A stretch of 64,000 nucleotides of DNA from Ruminococcus sp. (GTDB lineage: Bacteria > Bacillota > Clostridia > Oscillospirales > Acutalibacteraceae): the NCBI GenBank assembly GCA_017395925.1, contig JAFQNJ010000044.1, positions 1 through 64,000 of the forward strand, in the 5' to 3' direction. The translations under genes were made by a program, and so were the position numbers. Within the stretch, counting starts at the first letter, position 1. Each line of letters starts with the position of its first letter. The notes below the pieces were generated by a model that had not been told where the DNA came from, did not search any database, and was given only the letters and a program-made list of their open reading frames with translations. This document shows, in pieces, positions 25,424 through 39,300 of the stretch.

Positions 25424-27044
25424 GAAGAACAAGGGCTACTTCGGCTTGAAGTTTCTGCTGATAGCGTATCTTCTGGTAAGTATTGTTCTTCCGATAATTT
25501 ACCTGTTCAGCAGTATCAGGGGACAGCATATAGCTGATGTTTTCTCGTCGACTCAGTTTTTTCCCATGCTTCAGAATTCGGTAATAACCACAGTTATTGC
25601 CACAATAATATCGGTGAGCCTCTCATTTGCGTTGGCGTGGATGCTTAACCGTTCTAACATTAAGTTCAAATCCTTTTTTGTGGTGCTTTTTACAATTCCT
25701 ATGCTGATTCCCAGTATCTCTCACGGTATGGGTCTTGTATTCCTTTTCGGCGACAATGGAATTATCACAAATTTCACAGGTCTCAATATCGGACTTTACG
25801 GATATAAGGGTATAATAATGGGCTCTGTGCTCTATTCTTTTCCCGTGTCCTTCCTGATGTTCAACGACTCCTTCCAGTACGAAGACTACACCATATATGA
25901 AGCGGCAAGCGTGCTTGGAATGTCCAAGTTCAGACAGTTCCTATCTATCACGCTGCCCTCAATGCGACGCACCATTGTATCATCAATCCTTGCTGTATTC
26001 ACAATGATTTTCACCGACTACGGTGTTGCTCTGATGACAGGCGGCAAGGCGATGACTCTGCCTGTATATATGTACCGCGAGGTTATCGGTATGATGAACT
26101 TCTCAGGCGGTGCGGTAATCGGTGTGGTGCTGCTGCTTCCTGCTATGATAGCATTTATTATGGACCTTAGAAACAGCGGTATCAACTCTTCGGGTAGCAC
26201 GGTTACCAAGGCATATATTATAGAAGAGAACAAGGCAAGAGATATCCTTGTGTATGTGATTTTTGCTGTGGTTATCTTCCTTCTTTGTCTGCCTATATTC
26301 GCCTTTGTACTGCTGAGCTTTGTGAAGCAGTACCCTGTGGATATGTCATTGAGCTTTGAGACAGCCAAGAAGCTTCTTTCCTCGGGCCTCGGTCAGTATT
26401 TCATCAACTCCGTTTCCGTGGCTCTGCTTACATCTCTGGTGGGTACTTGTCTCTCGTACTTCTCTGCATATGTTACCGCAAGAAGTAAAAAGGCTTTCTC
26501 CAACGGAGTGCTTCACTTCATCAGTATGCTTTCTCTGGCGGTACCGGGTATTGTACTTGGTCTTTCCTATGTACTTACCTTCAAGAATGTTCCCATTTAC
26601 GGCACAATATTCATTCTTGTGGTGGTTAATATTGCTCACTTCTTCTCATCCCCATATCTGCTTGCATACAACTCCCTCTCCAAGTTTAATCCCAATCTGG
26701 AGGATGTGGCAGACACGCTGGGCATTAATCGCCTCAAACTGCTGTTTTCGGTGTACATACCCTCAACAACAGCCACTATCGTGGAGATGTACAGCTATTT
26801 CTTTGTAAACGCAATGATAACAATTTCCGCAGTATCCTTCCTGATGAACTTCCGCACAATGCCCCTGTCTCTGATGATTCCTCAGCTTGAGTCCCAGTCC
26901 TTCATTGAAGGCACGGCACTGGTATCCCTGATGATACTCCTTATAAATCTGCTGGAGAAGGGCATTGCCTACGTGGTGAAAAAGCGTGCATCAAAAGATG
27001 AAGCCAAAATCCTCGCCGTATCTGCAGAATCTACAGAACTATAA
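25413..27044 (+). CDS. ABC importer permease, two fused membrane domains
   Basis: 543 residues; ATG 25413 overlaps the end of the ATPase gene. About 12 membrane helices are arranged as two tandem BPD-type permease domains, each with an EAA loop (first: YEAASVLGMSKFRQF; second: EDVADTLGINRLKLLF). A single polypeptide thus replaces the usual permease pair, as in FbpB and 2-aminoethylphosphonate transporters. Last gene of the operon. Confidence 0.88.
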   Translation: MKIKKNKGYFGLKFLLIAYLLVSIVLPIIYLFSSIRGQHIADVFSSTQFFPMLQNSVITTVIATIISVSLSFALAWMLNRSNIKFKSFFVVLFTIPMLIPSISHGMGLVFLFGDNGIITNFTGLNIGLYGYKGIIMGSVLYSFPVSFLMFNDSFQYEDYTIYEAASVLGMSKFRQFLSITLPSMRRTIVSSILAVFTMIFTDYGVALMTGGKAMTLPVYMYREVIGMMNFSGGAVIGVVLLLPAMIAFIMDLRNSGINSSGSTVTKAYIIEENKARDILVYVIFAVVIFLLCLPIFAFVLLSFVKQYPVDMSLSFETAKKLLSSGLGQYFINSVSVALLTSLVGTCLSYFSAYVTARSKKAFSNGVLHFISMLSLAVPGIVLGLSYVLTFKNVPIYGTIFILVVVNIAHFFSSPYLLAYNSLSKFNPNLEDVADTLGINRLKLLFSVYIPSTTATIVEMYSYFFVNAMITISAVSFLMNFRTMPLSLMIPQLESQSFIEGTALVSLMILLINLLEKGIAYVVKKRASKDEAKILAVSAESTEL

Positions 27045-27053
27045 TTGACTGTA

Positions 27054-27093
27054 AAGCCCCCTGAGGTGCACATAGCACCTCAGGGGGCTTTTG
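27054..27093 (+). terminator. Strong rho-independent terminator of the ABC operon
   Basis: Perfect 16-bp stem (27054-27069 with 27075-27090), ACATA loop, then TT. Ten bases after the permease stop. Confidence 0.92.
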
Positions 27094-27271
27094 CGTAGAG
27101 CGGTCAAACGGGGATTTATATGGGCATTGTGCTTAAAAATATCCTGAAAAAACTGTGAGGTATCAAGATGTAGTGTTAAAGAGGGAGATTTGCGGCATAT
27201 ATAGATGAAATTTGCACCAAGATGGATGAAATTTATCTTTTCCTCTTTTTATGCTTGTTAGGTAAAATTCA

Positions 27272-27300
27272 TTGAAAAGAGGATGATTTTTTGGTAATAT
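27272..27300 (+). promoter_or_regulatory. Predicted promoter of the giant amylase gene
   Basis: TTGAAA (27272-27277), 17-bp spacer, TAATAT (27295-27300). The 312-bp gap before the gene otherwise holds only the terminator and AT-rich DNA, with GATGAAATTT occurring twice near 27203-27235. Confidence 0.5.
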
Positions 27301-27357
27301 ATAATAAATTATTATGTGTAAGTGTATCTATGCATAAAAATAGAAGGAGGAAAAACT

Positions 27358-30300
27358 ATGACATGGAAGAAAATTACCAGTATGGTGTTACTTCTTTGTA
27401 TGCTGATGTCCATGTTTGCCATGCCCGGTGTAGGCGCGGCAGTCGTTGACACAGCAGAGACCGGCGCCAATGTAGAACTGGCAGAGACGGGATGGAATGT
27501 TTCTGCAGGTACTACCGTCTACTTTGACGCCACAGGTTGGTCCACGAGCGGAAGAACCGTCTATATTATTATCGGTCACGGCTCATGGTCATCGTGTTGG
27601 CCGATGACGAACATTGCCAACACAAATGTTTACTACTGTTCGACACAGGCTTGGGATGGTGCCTCAGAGTGGGCATTTATGTGTGCGGACGCCGGTTGGG
27701 GAGATGAAGGCCAGTCTCCTACAACTCGTAAGGCTTGGGCGTACCACGCCACAAGCTGTCTGACATCTGCTCCCACCAATACTCTGTATACCACCAGTAT
27801 GGGCACCAAGAGTTTAAACTATACCCAGACTGCAACCGCTTGTTACCAGTCTACAGGTGGCGGCTCATACTCCACAGGTACCACAGGAGGTACTGTTTCT
27901 GTTTCCGGTTACAAGTTATCCGGAACAACTGCATCGACAACCAGCAGCAGTACATCGGGATCAGGTATCAGTGCAGCAACAGGTTCAACCGTTACCATGA
28001 AGGCAACAGCCAACACAGGCTATACCTTCAAGGGATGGTTTACTTCTACCACAGCTACCTCTGCTGAGAGTACAAGTGCAACCTATACATATACCAATAC
28101 AGGTGCTGCAAAGACCCTGTATGCAAAGTTCCAGCTGAACGGACCCTACACCGTAACCGTTCAGACAAACAGCACTTCTCAGGGTACTGTTTCCACATCT
28201 TCCAGCTCTGCATACTGGGGAAAGACCGTTACTCTGACAGCGACTCCCAAGACAGGCTATCATCTGTCAAGTTGGGCTGTTACATCAGGTACAGGCTCTC
28301 TTTCCAGCACAACAGCGCTGAAGCCTACTCTTACCGTTAAGAGTAATGTTACTGCAAAGGCTACCTTTGCCGCCAATACAGGTAAGGTTACCTTCTCCGC
28401 AGGCACAGGCGGTAGTGTTTCCAGCACAGGCGGTTCCACCACTTATTCAGGAACCAAGGCTTCAACTGCTTCTGCTTCAACAGGTTATTACTTCACAGGC
28501 TGGACAATTTCAGGCGGTACTCTTAATACCGACTATAAGATTACTTCAGGCTCTACCTCAAGTGCATCTATCACTATCCAGCCTATTACAAACGGTGCGG
28601 CAATTACCTGTAAGGCTAACTTCGCCGCACAGTACAAGATTACTACTCAGGTAAACTATCCTGTACTGGGTTCTGTTACCAAGAGCGTTACTTATGTAAC
28701 TCCCGGTAACACAGTAACAATTACTGCTTCGCCCACCACAGGTAATAAGTTCAACAAGTGGACGTTCCCCTCGGGCTCCTGTTCATATACATCAGGTAGT
28801 GCAACATCTACCAGTATTACCATTAAGCCTACCTCCAACGTTACTGTTCAGGGTAACTTCCAGGCGGGTCTTAATGTAACTGCCGGTTCGGGTGGTTCAG
28901 TTTCTCCTTCGGGTAAGAATTACTATGACTACAATACATCGGTAACACTTACCGCAACCCCCAGCACAGGTTACCACTTCACAGGTTGGACTTTTGGCGG
29001 TACCTACGGCGGTTCGCCCAGCACAAGTTCCGCATCCACTACTATCAAGGTGCAGAACAATACCACGGCAACGGCAAGCTTTGCTATCAATACATACACC
29101 GTAACCTTTAAGGATTATAACGGCACTGTTCTGGCAACAAAAACCGTAAACCACGGGGGAAATGCCACACCTCCCTCCAATCCCACAAGAACAGGTTATG
29201 AGTTCACAGGTTGGTCGGGCACATATACAAATGTAACCTCCAACCAAACAGTTACTGCTACCTATAAGGATATTCAGTATTACCTCATGGGTGATATGAA
29301 CGGCTGGGGCGGTACAGTTATGTCCGAGTCGGGCAACATCGCAAGTGTCAAAGTTCACCTTGAGCCCGGCACATACAAGTTCAAACTCACCAAGGACGGC
29401 ACATGGTGGGGTAATGACGGTACTATCGTAGATACTACCCTCAACACCTCCAGCGTTGGTTGGGAGATGTACACCTCCGCAGGCGACTGCACCCTGCAGG
29501 CATTCGGCGGTGACTACACCTTCAACTTCAACAAATCCACAGGCTTCCTTGAAGTTATCTATGACCCTGACAGATATACCGTATCATTCTTCAACTGGGA
29601 CGGAACCCTTCTTCAGTCGGGTATTGTAATGGAAGGTGCCAATGCAACTCCTCCTGCAAATCCCACAAAAGCGGGTAATGCACAGTACACATATACCTTC
29701 ACAGGCTGGGACAAAGCTTACACCAATGTTCAGTCAACTCTGGATATTTTTGCTCAGTTTGCCGAGACAACAAATAAATATACCGTAACCTTCAAGAACT
29801 GGGACGGTACAACGCTTGCTACAAAGACTGTTGAGTACGGAAAAGCAGCAACCGCTCCCTCAAATCCCACACGTCCTGCCACAGCGCAGTACACTTATAC
29901 CTTTACAGGTTGGGACAAGAAGTTTGACAATGTGACAGAGAATATTACTGTTACAGCACAGTACTCCTCCACAGTCAATAAGTATACAGTTACCTTCAAG
30001 AACTGGGACGGCACAGTGCTCTCTACACAGACCGTTGAGTACGGCAAGAGTGCCACAGCTCCCTCAAATCCCACTCGCCCTGCCACAGCGCAGTATACCT
30101 ACACATTCTCAAAGTGGGATACTTCTTATACCAACATCACAGGTAACACTACTGTTACAGCAGTTTATACATCTACTGTCAACAAGTACACAGTAACCTT
30201 CAAGAACTGGGACGGCACAGTGCTCTCAACCCAGAGTATTGCTTACGGTTCTGCCGCCACAGCACCTGCAACACCCACAAAAGCAGGTAATGCCCAGTAC

Positions 30301-33300
30301 AGCTACACCTTCTCAGGCTGGGATAAGGATTTCTCAAAGATTACAGGAAACCTTACAGTTACTGCACAGTTTACACAGAGTATAAATAAGTACACAGTAA
30401 CCTTCAAAAACTGGGATGGCACAGTTTTTTCCACACAGAGTGTAGCTTATGGCTCATCAGCTACAGCTCCCTCCAATCCCACACGACCTGCCACAGCGCA
30501 GTATACCTACACCTTCTCAAAGTGGGATACTTCTTATACCAACATCACAGGTAACACTACTGTTACAGCAGTTTATACATCTACTGTCAACAAGTACACA
30601 GTTACATTCAAGAACTGGGACGGTACCGAGCTCAAGAGCCAGAGTGTTGAATACGGCAAGAGCGCTACTGCTCCCGCAAATCCCACACGACCTGCCACAG
30701 CGCAGTACACCTACACCTTCTCAAAGTGGGATAAGGACTTCTCCAACATCACAGGTAATCTGACTGTTACAGCAGTTTATACTTCAACCGTAAACAAGTA
30801 CACAGTTAAGTTCCTTAACTGGGACGATACCGAGCTTTCCACACAGAGCGTTGAATACGGCTCTGCGGCCACAGCTCCCGCTACCCCCACAAAAGAGGGT
30901 AATGCTCAGTACAGTTACACCTTCTCCGGTTGGGATAAGGATTTCTCCAATATCACAGGAAATCTGACAGTTAAGGCACAGTTTACCCAGACTACCAACA
31001 AGTATACAGTTATCTTCAAGAACTGGGACGGCTCTCAGCTCTCCAAGCAGAGTGTTGAGTACGGCTCTGCCGCCACCGCTCCCACAGTTCCTGCAAGAGA
31101 GAACTTCAAATTCACAGGCTGGGATAAGGATTTCAGCAACATCACAGGTGACCTTACTGTTACAGCACAGTTTGTTGACACCAGAGTTTATATCCCCGGT
31201 TCCTTCAACGGATGGGCAACAGATTCTCCCCTTACCGTCAAGTCCGGCGACATTGTTACCACTACCTTCAGAATAGAAGCAGGAACCTACAACTTCAAGG
31301 TTCTCCATCAGGATGTATGGTACGGTAACTACGGTACCATTGAGGATACCACCCTGGCTACATCTTCCGTCGGTTGGGAGATGGTAGACGGCGCCGCTGA
31401 CTGTACCCTTAAGGCTACAGGCGGTACCTATACCTTTAATTATAATATCTCAACACATTTCCTTGAGATTATCTACACACCCGATACCTATACAGTTAAG
31501 TTCGTGAACTGGGATGACAGCGTGCTGAAGACCGAGACCGTTATCAAGGGTCAGTCTGCTACAGCTCCCACAAATCCCACACGCGAAGCTACAGCACAGT
31601 ACACCTATACCTTCAAGGGTTGGGATAAGGAATTTACAAATATTCAGAGCGACCTTACTGTAAAGGCACAGTTTACTGAGACAACCAATAAGTACACCGT
31701 AACCTTCAAGAGCTGGGACGGAAATGTTATCACAACTCAGTCTGTTGAATACGGCAAGAGTGCCACTGCTCCCACACCTCCTGCAAGAAACGGCTATGAG
31801 TTTACAGGTTGGGATAAGGAATTCTCAAATGTAACGGGTAATCTCACCGTTACAGCACAGTATATTGATGCAAAGGTTTACCTCTGCGGTGATTTCAACA
31901 ACTGGGGCGTTAATACTATCCTCACCTCAACCTCAGGCAACATTGTTTCCACAACCCTGAGAATTGAGGCAGGCTCCTACAAGTTCAAGATTCTCCACAA
32001 GGATAACTGGTACGGTAACTGGGGTACCATTGAGGATACCACCATCACCTCCTCAGATATCGGTTGGGAAATGGCAACAGGTACAGATAACTGTACTCTC
32101 AATGCTACAGGCGGTACCTATACCTTCAATTACAACACCTCAACCAGAATGCTTGAGGTTCTCTTCTCACCCGATTCCTACACAGTAGTATTCAAGAATT
32201 GGGACGGCACAGTGCTCTCTACTCAGAGCGTTGTTCACGGCAGTGCCGCCAAAGCACCCGCAACGCCCACCAGACCCGCTACTGCACAGTATACCTACAC
32301 CTTCAAGTCATGGGATACTGATTTCTCCAATGTTACCTCTGACCTTACAGTCAAGGCAACATACACCCAGACCACCAACAAGTACACCGTAACATTCAAA
32401 AACTACGACGGCACAGTACTGAATACCCAGCAGGTTGAGTACGGCAAGGGCGCGGCAGCTCCCCAGACTCCCACAAAGCCCTCTGATGCTCAGTACAGCT
32501 ACACCTTCAAGGCTTGGGATAAGGATTTCTCAAGTATCACAGGTAACCTGACAGTTACAGCAACATACTCCCAGACACTCAACAAGTATACAGTAACCTT
32601 CGTAAGCTGGGACGGCTCCACAATAGCTACCAGAACCGTTGAATACGGCAAGGCAGCTACAGCTCCCACAGCTCCCGCAAGAGCAGGCTATGAGTTTAAG
32701 GGTTGGGATAAGGAATTCTCCAATATCACAGGCAACCTGACAGTTACCGCACAGTATACCGACATTCAGGTATATCTCCCCGGTGACTTCAACGGATGGA
32801 CAACAGATTCTCCCATGTCCTCTAAGTCAGACAATATTGTTACCACCACCCTTCAGCTTGAGGCAGGAACCTATAAGTTCAAGGTTCTTCACAGAGATGT
32901 TTGGTACGGCAATAACGGTACCATTGAAGACACCACTCTTGCTACCTCCTCTGTTGGTTGGGAGATGGTAGACGGTCATGGCGACTGTACACTTCTGGCT
33001 ACAGGTGGTGCTTACACCTTCAATTACAACACCGAAACCAGAATGCTTGAGGTTCTCTTTGAGTCCGACAGCTTCACCGTAACCTTCGTAAACTGGGACG
33101 GCACAGTTCTGAAGACCGAGTCTGTAAAGGCAGGTCAGTCAGCAACAGCTCCCTCTAATCCCACCAGACCCGCTGATGAGCAGTATACCTACACCTTCAA
33201 GGGTTGGGATAAGGAGTTTACAAACATTCAGGAAGCAACCACCGTTACTGCTACCTACACCCAGACTCTCAATAAGTACAGCGTTGTGTTCAAGGACCAC

Positions 33301-36300
33301 GACGGCACCGTGATTTCAACCCAGACCGTTGAGCACGGCAAGGCTGCAACTGCACCCGCTGACCCTGTAAGAGACGGCTTTGAATTCACAGGCTGGGACA
33401 AGGAATTCACTAACGTTACAAGCGACCTGACAATCACCGCCCAGTACAAGGGCAACGCAGTATTCCTCTTGGGAAGCTTCAACAACTGGGAGCAGAATAC
33501 CCGGATGACCGCTTCTTCAGGCAGCATTGTTACTGCCACAGTTGAGCTTGCCCCCGGTACATACACCTTCAAGATTCTTGCAGGGGATGCATGGTACGGC
33601 AACTGGGGTAATATTGAGGATACAACCACAAAGACCTCCGACATCGGTTGGGAAATGACCGAGGATGCAGGTGACTGTACTCTTACAGCATCAGGCGGTA
33701 CATATACCTTCAATTTCAATACCGAAACAAAGATGCTGGAAGTTCTCAGCGAGATTAACTATTTCAAGGTTACTTTCGTAAACTTCGACGGCACAGAACT
33801 CAAGTCAGAGTCCGTCAAGAAGGGTTCTTCCGCTACAGCACCCGAAAATCCCACAAGACCCGCTGATGCTCAGTATACCTACACATTCAAGGGTTGGGAC
33901 AAGGAATTCACCAACATTCAGGCAGAAACAACAGTTACTGCAACTTATACCGAGACTCTCAACAAGTATACAGTTACTTTTGTAAACTGGGATGGCACTG
34001 AGCTGTCCAAACAGACTGTTGAATACGGCTCAGCCGCAACAGCTCCCAAAAATCCCACAAGAGAAGGTACAGCAGAAGTTACCTACACCTTCGCAGGTTG
34101 GGATAAACCCTTCACAAATATCACAGGCGATACAGTAATCACAGCTACCTATACATCTTCAGGCAGCACCTATACTGTAACCTTTGTGAATTGGGATGAC
34201 ACAGTGCTCAAGACCGAGACAGTAGCCTTCGGTACAGCGGCAACAGCTCCCGATGACCCCGTAAGAGACGGTGATGCTCAGTACAGCTACACCTTCGCAG
34301 GATGGGACAAGAGCTTCGATAATGTAACCGGCGACATTACAGTAACAGCTACTTACGTTGTTTCTGTAAACAAGTATACCGTAACCTTCGTAAACTACGA
34401 CGGCTCCGTACTGAAGACAGAGCAGGTTGCATACGGCTCAGCCGCTACTGCTCCCGTCAACCCCACAAGACCCACGACTTCCCAGTATATCTTCACATTT
34501 GACGGCTGGGATAAGGAATTTAATTACATCACAGGCGACTTAACCGTTAAGGCAACCTATACCGCTACCGTAAATTCAAGCGGCACAGGCAGTAACATCT
34601 ACAACCTCTCCGGTGAAGTTCAGAAGGGTCAGATTCTCCAGTGCTGGAACTGGTCCTACAACAACATCAGATACAATATGCAGGAGATAGCCAGCCAGGG
34701 CTTCTCGGCTATCCAGACCTCTCCCATTCAGGCAACAAAGGAGACTACCAGAGAGTATTACAACACAGTATGGAACTCTTCCTGGGTAGTATATCAGCCT
34801 GTTTCCTTCAGCATTGAGACCAACTCCTTCAATGCTCTGGGCACAAAGTCCGAGTTTGAGGCAATGTGTAAAGAGGCAGACAAGTATGGCATAAAGGTTA
34901 TCGTTGATACTATCTTCAACCATACCGCCAATGATATGGCTGAGAACACCATCCATTCATGGGTACCCTCTGAAATCAGAGACAACCCCGATTGCTGGCA
35001 CGACATTTCCCAGAATATCTGGGATTTCGGTAATCGTTACGATGTAACACATTACTGTCTCTCAGGTCTTCCCGACCTTAATACAAGCAACGCAACAGTT
35101 CAGAGATACTGCATCAACTTCATGAAAGAAGCTATTGCAGCAGGTGCTGACGGCTTCCGTTTCGACGCCGCAAAGCACATTGAGACCGACTGGGATGCAG
35201 ACGGCGTAAAGAGTGACTTCTGGATGAACGTTCTCGGCGAGGCAACAGCTTACGCACAGAGCACAAAGGGCTTCACTCCTTACTACTACGGCGAATTTAT
35301 CGGCGGACCCGAGGGCGTGGGCATTGATGCGTACACCCGTTATATGAGTGTCACCGATACAGGTGCCAACAACATCAGAGAAGCTGTGGTAAACGGTAAT
35401 GCTTCTGCCGCTGCAAGCTCAGGCATCACCTACGGCGAGGCTCCCAATAAGGCTGTTCTTTGGACAGAGTCTCACGACAACTACAAGGACAACGGCACAC
35501 GCTTCATCTCTGACCACAACATCAACAAGACATGGGCTCTGGTAGGCTCCAGAGCAGAGGCTTGCGGTCTTTATCTTGCACGTCCTTCCAATATTGAAAC
35601 CACCCTTATGGGTCAGGCTGACGTAACCTCATGGTCCTATCCCGAGGTTAAGGCTATCAACCAGTTCAAGAATTACTTCGTTGGTCAGGGCGAGTATCTC
35701 TCCTCCTACAACAACCTTGCCTGTGTTGAAAGAGGCACCACCGGTATGGTAATCGTCAACGTCGGCGGAACATACTTTAACGGTATGACTGCTCCCGTTC
35801 ACACCATGGAGGCAGGCGTATATTCGGATGCTATCACAGGAAACACCTTCACAGTATCTGACGGATACATTACAGGTGACATCGGTGACACAGGTATTGC
35901 AGTTGTTTACCGCGTTGGAGATAACGGCCCCTTCAATGCAGGTAATCCCACAGAAGTATCTCTCGTAGGTTCTTTCAATAATTGGGATGCAGCAAGTCAT
36001 GTGTTTGTTGCTAATAACAAGACCACTGCTTCAACAACAGTATTCCTTGAGCCCGGTACATACACCTTCAAGATTACAACATCTTCCGGTCTATGGTATG
36101 GTAACTCCGGTACCATCACCGATTCCACAGGAAGCACACCCTGGTCGATGTATACAAATGTATCTGATAACTGTACTCTCAATGCATCAGGCGGCAGATA
36201 CACCTTTACATTTGACAGCTCCACAGGTAAGCTTTCAGTAGAGCATCAGTCAACCTATGACTACAATTCCTCGATTTATCTCAAGGGAAGCTTCAATGAC

Positions 36301-39300
36301 TGGGGCACATCAAACCTTATGACCTACACAGGTCAGAACAATATCGTTACCACAACACTGACACTTGATGAAGGAACATACACCTTCAAGCTCAACAACA
36401 CAGGTATTGGTGTCTGGTACGGCAACACAGGTACCATTTATGACACAACAGCTACATCAGCCGCTTCAGGTTGGGTAATGGGCACAGACGTCAGCGACAA
36501 CTGCACACTTCAGGCGTCAGGCGGTACTTATACCTTTAACTTCAACCTCAGCACAAATCAGCTTGTTGTGCTCTATACACCTCCCACATACACAGTAACC
36601 TTCAAGGATTGGGACGGTACAGTTCTCTCTACACAGTCAGTTCAGAAGGGTCAGGCAGCATCCGCTCCCGTATCACCCTCCAGAGAGAGCGACGGAACTT
36701 ATACCTACACCTTCACAGGTTGGGATAAGACATTTAGTAACATCACAGGCGACACTGTTATCACAGCTCAGTACACAACTGCTGAGAATGTGTACACAGT
36801 AACCTTCCTTGACCACGACGGCATTGTGCTCTACTATCAGGTTGTTGCAAAGGGCGAATCTGCAACTGCTCCTGCTGATCCCGTGAGAATCGGCGATGCA
36901 CAGTACAGTTACATCTTTGCAGGCTGGGACGGAGACTTCACAAACGTTCAGAGTGATGTTTCCGTTACAGCAACCTATACTCAGGTAGTAAATGAGTACA
37001 CCGTAATTTTCAAGGACTACGACGGCACAGAGATTTCAACCCAGAAGGTAGCATACGGCTCCGCCGCTATTGCTCCCGAAACACCCACAAGAGAGGGTAA
37101 TGCACAGTACAGCTACACCTTCAAGGCTTGGGATGTTGACTTCTCCGAAATTAAGGCTGACCTTACAGTTACAGCAACTTACACCGAGTCTGTAAATGAA
37201 TACACCGTAACCTTCAAGGATTTCGACGGAGAAACTCTCAAGTCCGAGACCGCACTCTACGGCGAGGGTGTTGAGGCTCCCGAGAATCCCACAAGACAGG
37301 GATTTGTATTCACAGGCTGGGATAAGAACTTCGACACAGTTACCGAGGATATCACCGTATATGCACAGTATGCAGAGGATATCGTATACCTCATCGGTTC
37401 CTTCAACGACTGGACAGAGAATACGGCAATGACAACTACTGAAACAGATGATGTTGTCACCGCTACCGTCAAGCTGGATGAGGGCGTATACAAGTTCAAG
37501 ATTAAGCACATCTTTAACTGGTACGGTAATACAGGTAACATTGAGGACACCACAACCAAGACTTCCGACATCGGTTGGGAAATGTCCGTGGATACTGATG
37601 ACTGTACTCTTACAGCATCAGGCGGCTTCTACACCTTCACATTCAACAAGTCCACCAGAATGCTGGTAGTTACCTACATTTCCTCAACACATACCGTAAC
37701 CTTCCTTGACTACGACGGCACAGAGCTGGGTGTAGTTGAGGTTGACCACGAGGGTGCTGCTGAGGCTCCCGCTGTACCTGAGAGAGAGGGCTACCTCTTC
37801 GCAGGTTGGGATAAGGATATCACCAAGGTTATGGAGGATATGACAGTTACCGCTACATATGTAGAGGCAACAGAGGAGTACACCGTAATCTTCAAGGACC
37901 ACGACGGTACAGTTCTTTCAACCCAGACCGTTCCTGCAGGTTCTTCTGCAACGGCTCCCGAGGCTCCCGCAAGAGAGGCGGACGACCAGTTCACCTACAC
38001 CTTCAAGGGTTGGGATAAGGACTTCTCCAGAGTTGTGGGCGACATCACAGTAACAGCCGAGTACACAGCAACTCCTCATAAGTTCACAGTAACCTTCGTA
38101 GACCACGACGGCACGGAACTTTCAAAAGTTGAAGTTGAGTACGGCAAGGGTGCAGAAGCTCCCGAAGTTCCCGAGAGAACAGGCTTTGTATTTACAGGTT
38201 GGGATAAGGACTTCTCTGAAGTAACAGAGGATATCACCGTAACAGCACAGTACAAGGCTGCAAATATTCACCTTATGGGCTCATTCAATGAATGGGCAGA
38301 AACAGACCTTATGACCGAGGGCGAAGAAGAGGGTATCGTTTCCGTAACTCTCACACTTGAAGCAGGTACATACTACTTCAAGGTTAAGGATGTCGACACA
38401 TGGCTTGGTAACACAGGCACTATTGAAGACACCACTCTCAATACTTCCGAAATTGGTTGGGAGATGACAGACGGTGCCGACAACTGTACACTTGTTGCAA
38501 CAGGCGGTACCTACACCTTCAACTATAACCCCGAGACAAGAATGCTGGAGGTTCTCTTCACACCTCCCACATTCAAGGTTACATTTGTTGACTTCGACGG
38601 TACTGTTATTGAGGAAGTAGAGGTTTCCAGAGGTCAGGATGCAACTGCTCCCGCAGACCCCGTAAGAGACGGCTACAAGTTCATCGCTTGGGAAGGCGAC
38701 TTCACAAACGTTCAGGCTGATGTAACAATAACCGCAACCTACATCCTTTCAAAGATTACCTATACAGTAACCTTCCTTGACCATGATGGCACAGTCCTCA
38801 AGAGTCAGATCGTTACCACAGGCGAAGCGGCAGAAGCACCTGAAGACCCCGAGAGAGAGTTCTACACCTTCCTCGGTTGGGATAAGGACTTCTCCAATAT
38901 CACATACAACCTTACAGTCAATGCTCTTTATCAGGATACCCGCTCTTACCTGACAGGTTCCTTCAACGAGTGGAGCAAGGACACCGTGATGACAGAGAAC
39001 GGAAATATCGTAAGCACCGAGCTTCTGCTCAGAGCAGGCGAGTATTCCTTCAAGCTCATCAGCAAGGATACATGGTACACCAACACAGGTGTTATTGAGG
39101 ATACAACTACTACCACCTCCGACATCGGATGGGAAATGGTAGGAGACCTTGAACTTGGTGACTGCAAGCTTCAGGCATCAGGCGGTAAGTACACCTTCAA
39201 CTTCAACCTTGATACAAAGATGCTTGAGGTTATCTACACACCTGTTCAGTTCACAGTATCCTTCGTAGACTACGACGGCTCCGTTATCAAGGAACAGACT

